From assembly GCA_918797485.1 (NCBI GenBank), contig CAKKNE010000005.1, forward strand, positions 434,001-498,000: a stretch of 64,000 bases of DNA, written 5' to 3'. The first letter of the stretch is position 1. Each line of letters begins with the position of its first letter. The translations under genes were made by a program, and so were the position numbers. Positions 17,663 to 26,508 of this stretch are shown in pieces. The stretch comes from Pelagomonas calceolata. Lineage: Eukaryota > Sar > Pelagophyceae > Pelagomonadales > Pelagomonadaceae. The notes under the pieces are model-generated. The model saw nothing but the letters and a program-made list of their open reading frames with translations, was not told the DNA's origin and did no database searches.

Positions 17663-18799
17663 CTACACAACAACATCGTCGTCGACGACGCGCCGCGCGT
17701 AGCAGGAAATGCGCCGCGCACGGAGGTCCTCGACGACGGCCTCGACGGCGCCGTACGAGTCCACGCGCGCGCTCGCTATTAATTCATCGGGCGCGTCGGC
17801 GTCGAACTTCGACCGGTGGATGCGGTACTCGCGCGCGCCGCCGCCGCCTCCGAGCGCCGCGCACGCGGCGACGACGGCGTCGCGGTCGCGGTGGCCCGGC
17901 GGGAGGAACACGGCGACGCCGCGGCCGAGGAGCGGGTCGGAGACGGCCGGCGCCGGCGCCGCGACGTGCGCCCCTACCAGTACGGGAAGCTGGCGCCAGA
18001 GGTCGCGCGGCAGCCACGCCTCGAGGGCCTTCTTCGTCTCCGTTGGTGTTGAAGTCTCAACCCAGCCGAGCGCGTTGCACGCGCGGTGCGTACTCGTGCC
18101 CACGACAATCCCCGCATCATCGCAGTCCCACGCGCTCACGCAGAGCTGCGCGGCACCCTTCTCGCCGACCCCGGGCAGTTTCCTCATGTCCCGCGGCCGC
18201 CTGGGAACGTCGCCGCCGAAGTCGCCCGCGCACCCCTCCGCCGCGCCCACGAGATACTTGGCCTTCTGCAGGGGAAACGCTACCTGGCACTCCCGCAATG
18301 TAGCCTCGACGTCGTCCTCGGCGCGCGACGCGAACTCCGCCGCCGTCGTCGGTCCTAAGGCTTCGACCGCCGCGTCCACAATTGCGCTCGGCGTGCGCGG
18401 CGCGACCTGTGTTGAGACCATTGCCTCGACCGCGTACGCCATCGACGCGACGTTGTCCCCGTAACTGCGTCTGCTCGACGACGTCACGCCGGCGGACCGC
18501 TAAGTGATTCCACGCGGGCAACAGACGAGGATGCGCACGAGCGCCGCGAACCGCTCCGCCTCATCGCGCGCCGGCGCCGGCGCGTCCTCCCCCGCCGCGT
18601 CCCGGAGCGCCTGCAGCGAAGCCTCGAAGCGGGGCCACCCGCAAGCCGGCGCCGCCGCGGCCTCGTCGGCGTCCTCCGCTGCATCACCGCCAAACACGTC
18701 CGCGAGGAGCGCCGCGGCGTCGGCCTCCTCCTCGCCCTCGACGTAAAGCCGCCAGTCGACCTGTGTGTGCGATGGTGGGAAAACGAGAGATCCCACCAT
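17663..18799 (-). CDS. Endonuclease III-like (HhH-GPD) DNA glycosylase, degenerate; two exons
   Basis: The exons are 18799-18527 (start uncertain) and 18406-17663, joined across a 120-bp introner-like intron so that ...FAALVRILV|APRTPSAIVDAAVEAL aligns with the FxxLIAVLLSAQTTD helix of Nth. A helix-hairpin-helix follows, LPGVGEKGA, with the Lys that attacks the base. The next motif reads GIVVGTSTHRACNALG where Nth has VDTHVxRVxNRLG, so the catalytic Asp is replaced by Gly. The C-terminal C-x6-C-x2-C-x5-C cluster is absent; instead there is an unrelated domain of about 100 residues. Activity on oxidised pyrimidines is therefore doubtful. It is next to UNG on the same strand. A CACACAG at 18761-18767 may mark a further 5' intron. 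Confidence 0.75.
18407..18526 (-). mobile_element. Introner-derived intron in the Nth-like gene
   Basis: Read on the minus strand it starts GTCTGTTGC, has a left end CCGCGTGGAATCAC, the core GTCGCGTCGATGGCGTAC and ends CTCAACACAG. Removal restores the Nth alignment at the correct length. The flanks (GTCTGTTG / GTCGCGCC) share only GTC, so the insertion is old. Confidence 0.7.
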
Positions 18800-18801
18800 G
18801 C
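18770..18801. repeat. Perfect short hairpin near the 5' end of the Nth-like gene
   Basis: ATGGTGGGA pairs with TCCCACCAT across an 11-base loop. It immediately precedes (in gene sense) a CACACAG acceptor-like site, so it may lie in a 5' intron or leader. Confidence 0.4.
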
Positions 18802-18945
18802 GCGCGTGCGTCGGCGAGCGAAGGCGGTCTCTCCTTTCGGTGGGAGAAAGTGTGCGGCCGATTGACTTGCCCGGGCCGCTTATACAAAAGTATATGGTAA
18901 GTTGGAAGTCAAGCGCGGCCGCCACTGCAGCTTCTCCCGTCTCTT

Positions 18946-19749
18946 TTACGCTGGTCCACGCACCGGCCGCCGGCCCAGCTCCGTTAAATGAGTATTGATC
19001 CGCGAGAAGCAGTCCGAGCCCATGAAGGCGTCGCGGCCCTTGGCCGCCGATAATGGAGACGGGTGCGAGGTAGCAACGACGCGGTGCTGCCCACCCAAGT
19101 TATTGGAGACTTTCCGTTTCGCAGAATTGCCCCACAGCGCAAACACGACACCTCGCTCTCGTTCCGCGACGGCCTTCACGACGGCGTCCGTGAACTCCTC
19201 CCAGCCTTGATTGGCGTGGGAGTTGGCCGCGCCGCGTCGCACCGTCAGCACGGAGTTGAGGAGGAGCACACCTTGTGAAGAAGCCCATCTACTCAAGTCG
19301 CCGCGCTTCGCGGGGTCGGGGTGCTCGGGCCACTGTTCCGTTGTTCGGGACGCTTCGCGGAGGACGTTCCGCAGCGACGGCGGGAAGACGCACCGCGACA
19401 GATCCGCTACGGAAAAGCACAGGCCGTGCGCCTGGCCGGGCCCGTGGTACGGGTCCTGGCCGACGACGACGACCTCGACATCCCCCAAATCGACGGCGCG
19501 CAGCGCCGCGAGCGTGTCCCCGGGCGGCGGGTAGACCTCGTGCTTTGCTCTTTCTGCCTCCACAAACGCTCGGAGCTGCCGGTGCCGGTCGCTCGCACAT
19601 TCCTCTTTCAGAGTTGCGGCCCAGCCCGGCGGGAGCGCCCACTCGTCGGGCGTCGCGCGCAGCGTCGTCGTCGCCGCACGGATGCCGACGCGCCGCGTCC
19701 GGAGAGCAGCGCTTCTTCGGAGAGCATAGGCTGCTTGGAGGAGCGCCAT
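18946..19749 (-). CDS. UNG: Uracil-DNA glycosylase (family 1)
   Basis: From the Met at 19749 the product is 267 residues. It removes uracil from DNA as the first step of base excision repair. The family signatures are GQDPYHGPGQAHGLCFSV (catalytic Asp in the first motif), a PPSLRNVLRE helix, GVLLLNSVLTV, an FALWGNSAKRK strand and HPSPLSAAKG with the essential His. The Arg/Ala-rich first 35 residues look like an organelle targeting peptide; a second start could yield a nuclear form. The frame extends to 19860, but the longer N-terminus is Arg/Asn-rich and less plausible. The Nth-like glycosylase gene lies immediately downstream on the same strand, so two repair genes are neighbours. Confidence 0.94.
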   Translation of the reverse strand: MALLQAAYALRRSAALRTRRVGIRAATTTLRATPDEWALPPGWAATLKEECASDRHRQLRAFVEAERAKHEVYPPPGDTLAALRAVDLGDVEVVVVGQDPYHGPGQAHGLCFSVADLSRCVFPPSLRNVLREASRTTEQWPEHPDPAKRGDLSRWASSQGVLLLNSVLTVRRGAANSHANQGWEEFTDAVVKAVAERERGVVFALWGNSAKRKVSNNLGGQHRVVATSHPSPLSAAKGRDAFMGSDCFSRINTHLTELGRRPVRGPA

Positions 19750-19892
19750 GAGCCGCATGCGTTCGTTTCGCTTCGTGACGTTTCGCTTCGTGACGTGAGG
19801 CTGGCAGCTATGCGTTGCTACTACACGACCTACGACCAATGATCGTAGATATGGAAGCACTAAGAGCTGTTGTTTTGCCCAGCGCTCTGTGG

Positions 19893-19915
19893 GCTAGTAT
19901 CTTAGCATCACTAGG
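19893..19915. promoter_or_regulatory. CTAG-palindrome promoter motif
   Basis: GCTAGTATCTTAG...CACTAGG in the divergent gap between UNG (19749) and the Kazal gene (20092). Confidence 0.45.
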
Positions 19916-20091
19916 TATTATCGAGCGCCGATGTAATCTTGGCATCCGAGGATCAAAGCAGTTAGCTCTGATCCAGCGAAGATTCGCGTTATCTACAGTC
20001 CACAAAGACACACCAGACCGGCGCAGTCCAGCGCCAGGGCGCCAGGCTCGAGATAGTCATTTTCTCACACAAATCCTGCAGGCCTAAGAAC

Positions 20092-22407
20092 ATGGCTCGC
20101 CTGCTCCTCATGCTCGCCTGCGCGCGCGTGGCCGCCGGCGTCATGGACGCCTTGGACATCAAGGCCGTCTGTGAAGTGCCGACGGACGGCGGGCCGCGGA
20201 AGATCTACCTCGACATGGACGCCGAGGCCTTCGAGACGCTCGCGGGCCCGCCCGGCCCGGGCAACAGCATGTCGCTACCCATCGAGACGTCCGATTGCGA
20301 ACCCTTCAAGTCCGCCTACATCAACTTCTCGCCGGGCGGCCACCCCGCCTGGGACGGCAAAGGGGACGGATACGGCATCGACCACTTCGATATCCACTTC
20401 TATACCATCACGGAGGACGCGCGCGTCGCGCTCATGGGCATGTGCCTGTGTGGAAATCAACCAGTGCGTTGGGTACACACCACCACGCTATCGAGCAGGC
20501 GCCGCGTCGATGGCGTGGAGGACGACGCGACGATTCAGCACGAACCGTGACGAACGCGCCGTAAAATTGATTTCCACACAGGCACGTGCGTCCAACCGCC
20601 CGGGGCCGGCAACTGCGACGCGAGCGCGCCCGAGAACGCGCCGTTCTACGTCCTGCCCGACCCTGATTACATGACCGGATTCGTGCAGGACGACACCTTC
20701 GGCGGGCACGCCGTCCCGGGCCACGGCCTGCACCTCTTGCCGGCCGAGGACGTGGCGGACGGGGGCCCTGCGGCGTGCAAGAGCACGGGGGAAAACGGCG
20801 ACTGGCGGGACTGCAACGCCCAACAATTATCCCTCCTCGGTGTGCCCGGCTTCCCGCCGGCGCCGAACGACCAGGGCTGCGCCTGCGGCACGTGGACAAA
20901 TGGTGCCTCGCCGTGCGGGAATCAACGTCGCGTCGATGGCGTCGACGGCGCCAAGAATTTGATTTCCACGCAGGCGTCTCGCCCATCCTGCTCAGCTACG
21001 ACGGCCAGGTCGTCGCCTCGGAGATCATGGCGTCGCAGCCTGTGTGGAAATCAAATTTCAGGCGCCACACGCCGTCGACGCGATGAATCTAACTCACTGG
21101 TTGATTCCACACAGGTCGCAGCAGCACGTCAAGGACCTCGGTGCGACCGAGTCCAACCCCTTCACGAAACCTTATCCTCAGCAGGAGAAGTACATGACGA
21201 ACGGCTTCCACCCGACGTCGACGTGGTCCTACAAGACCGACGACGGCCGCGTCCAGCTCGGCCTCGTCCTGAGCGAGGAGCCGGAGCAGGCGTCGTGCGA
21301 GGACGCGGAAGATTGGCACAAGACGGACGAGCCGGCGAAGGACTGCGCCTGGGTCGCGAAGAAACCGGAGACGCGCTGCTCAGTCAAGGGCCCGGGTGCC
21401 TACGCGGCGTCGCTCATGGCGCCTTCGATCGGCGGATGATCGCCATCGACGCGACTCGCTCACCGGTCGTTCGCGCAGGCTGGGGTCAGGCCAAGCTCCG
21501 GGCCGCCTACGCTTGCAAGGGGGCCTGCGGCGGCCCCTGCCAGGATACGGGTACGGAGGCTTGGCACAAGAAGAACGACGAGACGAAGGGCTGCGCCTGG
21601 GTCTCTATCTTCCCATCGATGCGGTGCCTCGTCAAGGGCGAGGGCGGGGTGCGGGCCACGGAGGCGTGCCCCGACTCGTGCGCTCGCAACCACGTGGTCG
21701 TCGGCGGCCCGGACGGCTCCGGCGACAAGAACTGTTGCGGGGGAGGCTCAGCCTGCGGTTGGGCCTGGTGCGAGGCCGAGGGCAAGTGCACGCAGGTGTG
21801 GGACTGTCCAGTCCCGTGCACGAAGGAGTACATGCCAGTCTGCGGGTCCGACGGCAAGACCTACGACAACTCGTGCCTCGCCGAGAACGCAGGCGTAGAG
21901 TACACCGAGGGCGCGTGCCAGCTCCCTTCGGCCGTCCACGTTCTGCAGAAGTTCTACACGGACGAGAACTGCGAGAACGAGAACACGGCGCTCACGGAAG
22001 CCATGTACCCGCAGAACAACGTGGCCCCCGATGGCTTCACGGACCCGTCGTACCAGGAGGGCACCTGCAGCGAGCTGGTGGGGCCTCTCTTCAGCGGCGA
22101 TATCGTCATTCCGTTTGAGCACTCGGGCAAGCTCAGATGCGGCCCGGGCAACTGCGAAGCTACCCTCGACTGGTACGTCGGGTCCAAGACTTGCGAAGAA
22201 GACTCCTCGAGGGTAGAAAGTATGACATTCACGTTCCCCCCGGATGCTACGGACGGGACGATGTCCGCGTGCGTCGTGACGAACGGCGCCGGGTCGGACG
22301 AGGAGTGCTCCGTGGGCGGCCAGGCCTGCTCGCGCGCCATCCAGTACCACGAGTTCTTGCCCGGCCAGACGCCGATTCACATCCACGAGTACTGCGAGTG
22401 CAATTGA
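20092..22407 (+). CDS. Secreted multi-domain protein with Kazal inhibitor domain; five exons
   Basis: The exons are 20092-20437, 20582-20902, 20974-21031, 21115-21431 and 21479-22407, giving about 656 residues. A signal peptide (LLLMLACARVAAG) leads into a region of about 300 residues with HFDIHFYTIT and GFVQDDTFGGHAVPGHGLH, like the DUF5602/TTHB210 family. Two copies of a Cys module follow (DCAWVAKKPETRC and GCAWVSIFPSMRC, the latter with ACPDSC). Next is a Kazal domain, CPVPCTKEYMPVCGSDGKTY with two further Cys, a canonical serine-protease-inhibitor fold. A last Cys-rich domain ends HIHEYCECN. It is probably an extracellular inhibitor or matrix protein. The first three introns are introners; the fourth boundary (47 nt, GC-AG) is less certain. 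Confidence 0.85.
20446..20581 (+). mobile_element. Introner element, intron 1 of the Kazal gene
   Basis: The ends CTGTGTGGAAATCAA and TTGATTTCCACACAG are perfect inverted repeats. The flanking 8-mers GCATGTGC (20438-20445) and GCACGTGC (20582-20589) differ at one base. Splicing from the GC of the left 8-mer to the terminal CAG removes 20438-20581 and restores the frame exactly (LMG|TCVQ). The core GCGTCGATGGCGTGG lies near the middle. Confidence 0.92.
20911..20973 (+). mobile_element. Introner element, intron 2 of the Kazal gene
   Basis: A short 63-bp copy with ends CCGTGCGGGAATCAA and TTGATTTCCACGCAG and the core CGTCGCGTCGATGGCGTC. Flanks GTGCCTCG and GCGTCTCG match at 6 of 8 positions. 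The intron is 20903-20973 (GT-AG), and removal gives TNG|VSPILL in frame. Confidence 0.9.
21040..21114 (+). mobile_element. Introner element, intron 3 of the Kazal gene
   Basis: A 75-bp copy with ends CTGTGTGGAAATCAA and TTGATTCCACACAG. Both flanks are GTCGCAGC, a perfect 8-bp target duplication, so this is likely the youngest insertion here. The intron is 21032-21114 (GT-AG), and splicing restores IMA|SQQHVK. Confidence 0.95.
21432..21478 (+). other. Short GC-AG intron 4 of the Kazal gene
   Basis: This 47-nt stretch contains an in-frame TGA and the core-like GCCATCGACGCGACTCG, and ends TCGCGCAG. The GC donor keeps the frame between the two Cys modules. Other donors within about 30 bases cannot be excluded. 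Confidence 0.55.
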
Positions 22408-22697
22408 GCACGCCCGACCCGGGCCACCATGCTTGCCCGTAGCCCCTGTGCGCGTTACGAGTCCCGTCGGAAGCCCCCATCGACTAAGCTGAATATGGTA
22501 CGTACATCGGTATAACCACGGTAGTAAGACTACTAGTACACAAAAAAACCTTAGACAGTGCCACGTGCCAATTATTATCGAAGATACCCCGGGGCCCTTG
22601 AAACAGATTGGACACCTTGCGTTATTTTACAAGAGGCAGCCCGCGCACGCAAGAGGCCGGGACCCGCTCGCACGCAAGAGGCAGCCCGCGCAAGACG
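22408..22697. other. Intergenic, with a small duplicated leader
   Basis: The only structure seen is a short duplication, AAGAGGCAGCCCGCGCA at about 22630 and again at about 22676, just before the next ATG. Confidence 0.4.
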
Positions 22698-23291
22698 ATG
22701 GCGGCCGTCCGGCCGGTGGAGGTGAACGAAAAGGGCCACAGCGTCTACCGGTGGTCCGCGGAGTGGCCGGAGTGCTGCTGGTGGAAGGCGGACGAGCACA
22801 CCCTGGTGCTGGAGGAGGACGAGGTCGACTACACGATCGAGCACGCGCCGAACTGCTGCAATAGCTACGCCCACCCGCACAACCCGTTCGGGCAGAAGAC
22901 GGAGAACCGGCGGACACCCTACGCGCAGCTCGGCTCGGTCGCCAAGGACGACAAAGAGTTACCCGCGTGCTGCGTGAACGTGCCCATCAAGGCCGTGACG
23001 ACGGACCGGATGATCCTCAGGCCGGGCCGCCAGGGCGAGGTCCCGGAGTGCCCGCCCTGCGTCGGCTGCTTCCTCGTCGAGGGCGGCACCGCCTACGAGC
23101 CCTGGGTCGACGACATGGTGCAGGTCCTCAACGCGAAGAAGGTGGCGCGCGGCAACGTCGGGCAGATGAAGAAGGCCGAGCAGCAGGAGGCGCGCGTCGA
23201 GGAGCTCCACAAGAAGATGGACGCAATCATGAAGCACCTCAACATCAGCTACCAGGGCATGCCCCCCCTCGCGGAGCTGATGGAGCGCTGA
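22698..23291 (+). CDS. Uncharacterised Cys-containing protein with C-terminal coiled coil
   Basis: The product is 197 residues from the Met at 22698 (MAAVRPVEVNEKG). Paired Cys recur (PECCWWKAD, APNCCNSY, PACCVNV, ECPPCVGCF), spaced like a metal-binding or disulfide-bonded globular domain. The last 60 residues (KKAEQQEARVEELHKKMDAI) form a likely coiled coil, suggesting oligomerisation. No signal peptide or membrane segment is seen, and no family was recognised. An upstream in-frame Met at 22608 lies in repetitive sequence and is less likely. Confidence 0.72.
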   Translation: MAAVRPVEVNEKGHSVYRWSAEWPECCWWKADEHTLVLEEDEVDYTIEHAPNCCNSYAHPHNPFGQKTENRRTPYAQLGSVAKDDKELPACCVNVPIKAVTTDRMILRPGRQGEVPECPPCVGCFLVEGGTAYEPWVDDMVQVLNAKKVARGNVGQMKKAEQQEARVEELHKKMDAIMKHLNISYQGMPPLAELMER

Positions 23292-23532
23292 GTGTGCCTT
23301 ATTGGGGCCTCCGCGGTGTTGCCGTCCCGCCCCCGGGCCCTCATACGCCGTCGCCCCGAGTCGCCGGGGCCCCAATTCCATCTGCAGAAAAAGCAGATCT
23401 ATTCGTCACGAGCTGCCCTTCCAGAGGGTACTCCTCGCGGATTAGTATGTTTGCATCCCTAGAAGACTCCAACAGTTACGACGGCGTCCGGACGGTAGAC
23501 TTCACGGTAGTAAGACCCGCGGCGGCCGGGTA

Positions 23533-23548
23533 GCTAGGCGGCCTAGCT
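23533..23548. repeat. 16-bp palindrome GCTAGGCGGCCTAGCT
   Basis: An exact second copy of the sequence at 4923-4938. Both lie between convergent genes shortly before the minus-strand stop (47 and 26 bases away here, counted to 4970 and 23574). A role at transcript ends is inferred. Confidence 0.6.
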
Positions 23549-23573
23549 CGTAAGGAAGGAAGACTACACAAAA

Positions 23574-25007
23574 TTAGACGGTCCGCAGCGGCGTCCGGAC
23601 GCCGTCCCGCACGGTCCGGTCGGTAGAACGCACGACGCGCTGCGCCTCGTCCAACTCCCTTAAATCATCCGGCGTCCCCACCACGCCCCGCTGGGCGTTC
23701 GCGTAGGCCCGCGCGACGACGCCCTGGGCCTTCGAGTGGGCGACTTCGGCATGCGTGCGGAACATCGACAGCCGACAGTCCGCCGCGCGGAAGGCCACGC
23801 AGCAGGCGTGGCCGTACTTGTTCTCGTTGGAATCGGCGACGTGCAGGAGCTTCCGCGAGACGCGCTCGATGTGAACCGCGTCGTAGCCCTCGAAGGCCTC
23901 CCACCCACTTTTTTTTTTGTCGAGGGGCGCGTCCCGTTTCAATCTCAACGCCGTCGCCTTGACCAGTGGCATGAGCTCGGCCGTGGGCCCGATCAGCACG
24001 TATTCCGGCACGTCACAAGGAAAGTCGGGGTCCGGTACCGTGCCTTTGAGTTGTGTGAGCCACGGCGCATTGCCGTAGTTCCAGCAGTTGAGTAGTAACG
24101 TGGGCCGGTACGCTTCGATGAGCTCGGGCATCGCAGCATTGCCGGCTTCGACGACGTCCCGGCCCAGGAAGCGCGCGAGGCGCGGCTTTGAACCCATCTC
24201 GACGGCGGCGGGCCGGAAGCCGACGGGCCGCAATTCCAGCCGCTCCCTCATATAGGAAGCGAGTTCGTCGACGGCCTCGCGCGTCAGGACGACGTCGTTC
24301 GAGCTTAGTGCGTTTTGCGCCCAAAAAGCTAAGGGCGTCAGCTCGCAGCGTCGCCTCGCGTCGGGAGCCTTCTCGAGGATGAGGGCCGCGGCGCCCTCCG
24401 CGGCGGCGTCGGCCGGCGGCCGCCTCCACGAAGACCGCTCCTCTATCGAAGCGCCGAGCGGCTCGAGGATTTCGCAACGCCGCGGGAGCGTCAATGGAGA
24501 AGGCATGCTTCTGCCTCTGAGCGCTCTGACGAACGCGCTGCTGCGGTAGACCTCGCGCGCGAGGGCCCACCTTGCACTATCTTCTTCCAAGAAAGTTTGC
24601 AGCGCGGCGTCGAGCGTCTTTGCGTCGACCCTTGATAAGTCCCGCACTAAACCGTCTCCCTCTCCCCGCGCGAGCGCCCGGTACGCTTTGGAAACTGCTG
24701 CTTCCTCCATCGTCTCCAGCTTTCTCAGCTGGGCGAGCGCATCGTCGCTGCTTTCCACGCGGCGCAGCTCGAGGTCCGTGTGGCTCCCGAGCGCCGCGCC
24801 GAGCGGTTGGTTCGGCGCGATCGCGTCGCCACCCCGCACCGCGAGCCCGAAGGCATCCGTCGACTTCATACCATACTTGGCGTCGAAGCGCTTGAGGAAG
24901 AGGCGCACGACGTCGGCCGCGGTCTTGGTCGTGAGCCATCGGTCCGTGAGGGTCAGGGCGATTGCGAAGCGCTGCTGGTTTTCGGCGTTGTGGACGGTGA
25001 TGCGCAT
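23574..25007 (-). CDS. Uncharacterised protein with N-terminal ubiquitin-like domain
   Basis: This is a 477-residue product. Residues 1-82 (MRITVHNAENQQRF..., TKTAADVVRLFLKRFDAKYG, LELR end) have a beta-grasp pattern like Ubx or FERM F0-type domains. The middle is helical and Ala/Arg-rich. The C-terminal 200 residues contain RPTLLLNCWNYGNAPW, VPEYVLIGPTAELMPL and KYGHACCVAFRAADCRLSMF, which look like an alpha/beta fold, but I recognise no catalytic motif. No signal peptide is present. The start is well placed: the domain begins at the first Met. It diverges from the DCD gene at 25469. Confidence 0.75.
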   Translation of the reverse strand: MRITVHNAENQQRFAIALTLTDRWLTTKTAADVVRLFLKRFDAKYGMKSTDAFGLAVRGGDAIAPNQPLGAALGSHTDLELRRVESSDDALAQLRKLETMEEAAVSKAYRALARGEGDGLVRDLSRVDAKTLDAALQTFLEEDSARWALAREVYRSSAFVRALRGRSMPSPLTLPRRCEILEPLGASIEERSSWRRPPADAAAEGAAALILEKAPDARRRCELTPLAFWAQNALSSNDVVLTREAVDELASYMRERLELRPVGFRPAAVEMGSKPRLARFLGRDVVEAGNAAMPELIEAYRPTLLLNCWNYGNAPWLTQLKGTVPDPDFPCDVPEYVLIGPTAELMPLVKATALRLKRDAPLDKKKSGWEAFEGYDAVHIERVSRKLLHVADSNENKYGHACCVAFRAADCRLSMFRTHAEVAHSKAQGVVARAYANAQRGVVGTPDDLRELDEAQRVVRSTDRTVRDGVRTPLRTV

Positions 25008-25199
25008 GGTTTTTACGCTGCGACGGCGTCCTGTGAATGTCCCCTCCTGCTGCCTGGCGGCTCACGATGCGAGTGGGTTGGCTCTGCGCTGTGAATCGAT
25101 GCTGCACGTCGCGAGGGCGTACGAGGGCTATCGAATTGTCCCGCTCTTGCGAGGAATAGCGCTCGTAGCCGCTCACAGGCCCCTCTCAGCCTCAGTTTT

Positions 25200-25222
25200 C
25201 TAGTGCCTTACACGCCGCTAGC
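25200..25222. promoter_or_regulatory. CTAG-palindrome promoter motif
   Basis: CTAGTGCCTTACACGCCG followed by CTAGC, midway in the divergent gap 25007-25469. Confidence 0.5.
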
Positions 25223-25468
25223 TAATCACGCTCTTTTGGGTCGCGCCAAAAAGCGCGTGGCGCTACTCAATAGACGTTCTCGTGGTAGCCCTGCATCGCT
25301 TCCAAGGTACTGCGCTGCCGCCCTGCACGAGAGTCCGCGGGAACGCACGTACACGAACCCAGCTCTGAGAGCCACCCTTGGCTTCGGGTCGCCTGCGCCA
25401 ACGACGCGCCATTCGGGTCCACTACGCCATCGACGCGGCATTCGAGGTCGTCTACGCGACGCGACACC

Positions 25469-26209
25469 ATGTCCAGCGAATCCACCAGCAAGCCGCCGAC
25501 GCCGCCTGCGGCATTCCGCAGCGCGCTCCTCTTCCCGGAAGATGCAAATTTGAAGGCGTACGCGACGCCCGACAGCCCAAGTGAGAACCCACTCAATCAA
25601 ACGCCGCCGTCGCCGCCGGTCGACGACGCCACCGCCGAGCCGGAGGTGCCGCCCGACGAGAAGGCCTACACGGCCGGCTACAAGGCTGGCTATGCCGAGG
25701 GCTTCGCCGCCGGCCACGCCGCGGGCCTCCGGGCGGCCGCGGCGTCAAACACGGCATCGAACTCCGGCTGGCGGGTCTTGACGCAGCCCGGGAACAGTGA
25801 CGGAGGCGCGCCGCCGCCGCCGCCGGGCGCCTACGTCTTCCACTGCAGCTCCGAGACCGAGGCCGAGTGTTTGGATAGGCGCCTGCTGGGCTGCAGCTAC
25901 GCCATGAAAGGCAAGGTCGATGGCATCGTCAAGGGGACTCCTTTAGTTCTGTACAACATCAAGTCGCGGCGCGCCGTCGGGCCCTTTACCGCCACCGGAC
26001 CGCCGCAGCGCAACATCGCGAGGGGGGCGTTTGGCGGGCGCTTCGATTTGCACGTGGCCTTCTTCGACGGGCCCTACGAGGTGTTGTTTGACGCAAACGT
26101 CGACTCGAAGAGCGGCAAGGGCCCGGACATCGGGCGCTGGACGACGTGGGAGTCGGCCGTCGCGCAGAAGCGGCGGCGGTCGGCGCCGCGGAAGGCGTCG
26201 CCCTCGTAA
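25469..26209 (+). CDS. DCD (development and cell death) domain protein
   Basis: The product is 246 residues. The first half is disordered and Pro-rich with a Gly/Ala/Tyr segment (YTAGYKAGYAEGFAAGHAAG) that looks like a short repeat helix. Residues about 125-220 match the DCD fold: YVFHCSSETEAECLDRRLLG, a KGTPLVLYNIKSRRAVGPF strand pair and a GGRFDLHVAF end, all hallmark blocks of the family. In plants such proteins respond to stress and cell-death signals and bind partners; no enzymatic site is known. A basic C-terminal tail (KRRRSAPRK) could be a nuclear signal. The CCATCGACGCG introner core lies in the 5' leader and again 18 bases after the stop. Confidence 0.82.
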   Translation: MSSESTSKPPTPPAAFRSALLFPEDANLKAYATPDSPSENPLNQTPPSPPVDDATAEPEVPPDEKAYTAGYKAGYAEGFAAGHAAGLRAAAASNTASNSGWRVLTQPGNSDGGAPPPPPGAYVFHCSSETEAECLDRRLLGCSYAMKGKVDGIVKGTPLVLYNIKSRRAVGPFTATGPPQRNIARGAFGGRFDLHVAFFDGPYEVLFDANVDSKSGKGPDIGRWTTWESAVAQKRRRSAPRKASPS

Positions 26210-26289
26210 GTATGTGGTAATTGATTGCGTCGATGGCGTCAGGGTTGGCGCGACTCGCAGCTCGTACGGTGGGGGGCCCCTGGCGGTAG

Positions 26290-26400
26290 GGGCGCAGTCG
26301 ATGTTACGGTGCTAGGACTAGTGGGCGGAGCCCCTGGGGGGGAGACACCGCGCGTCGCCGATTCATCGGCGGCGGGCGCGGGCCGCTTCTTTCATAGCGG
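26290..26400. repeat. Dispersed intergenic repeat copy
   Basis: In reverse orientation it shares CCGATGAATCGGCGACGCG and CTATGAAAGA with 4813-4860. It shares GGGGCTCCGCCCAC...AGTCC...AGCACCG with 52314-52344. It is short, with no coding capacity. Confidence 0.45.
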
Positions 26401-26420
26401 AGGATGTGGTAATAATGTGT

Positions 26421-26444
26421 GCTAGTGTCTTACAAGACGCTAGC
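26421..26444. promoter_or_regulatory. CTAG-palindrome promoter motif
   Basis: GCTAGTGTCTTACAAGACG followed by CTAGC, 65 bases upstream of the ATG at 26509. Its inner part GTCTT...AAGAC adds further symmetry. Confidence 0.5.
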
Positions 26445-26508
26445 TAGCCAGACTTTTTGGGGAGGCTCACTCAATCGCTCCGATAGCGAGCTTGATTGAG
26501 AGCGCTTG

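Noticed and set aside
17467-18464. Arg-rich plus-strand frames of 250-278 codons
   Set aside because: They are antisense shadows of the Nth-like gene, made of Arg/Ala/Pro codon runs.
20671-21430. A single open frame running through the Kazal gene's introners
   Set aside because: It is in the wrong frame for the exon sequence between introns; splicing gives the conserved protein instead.
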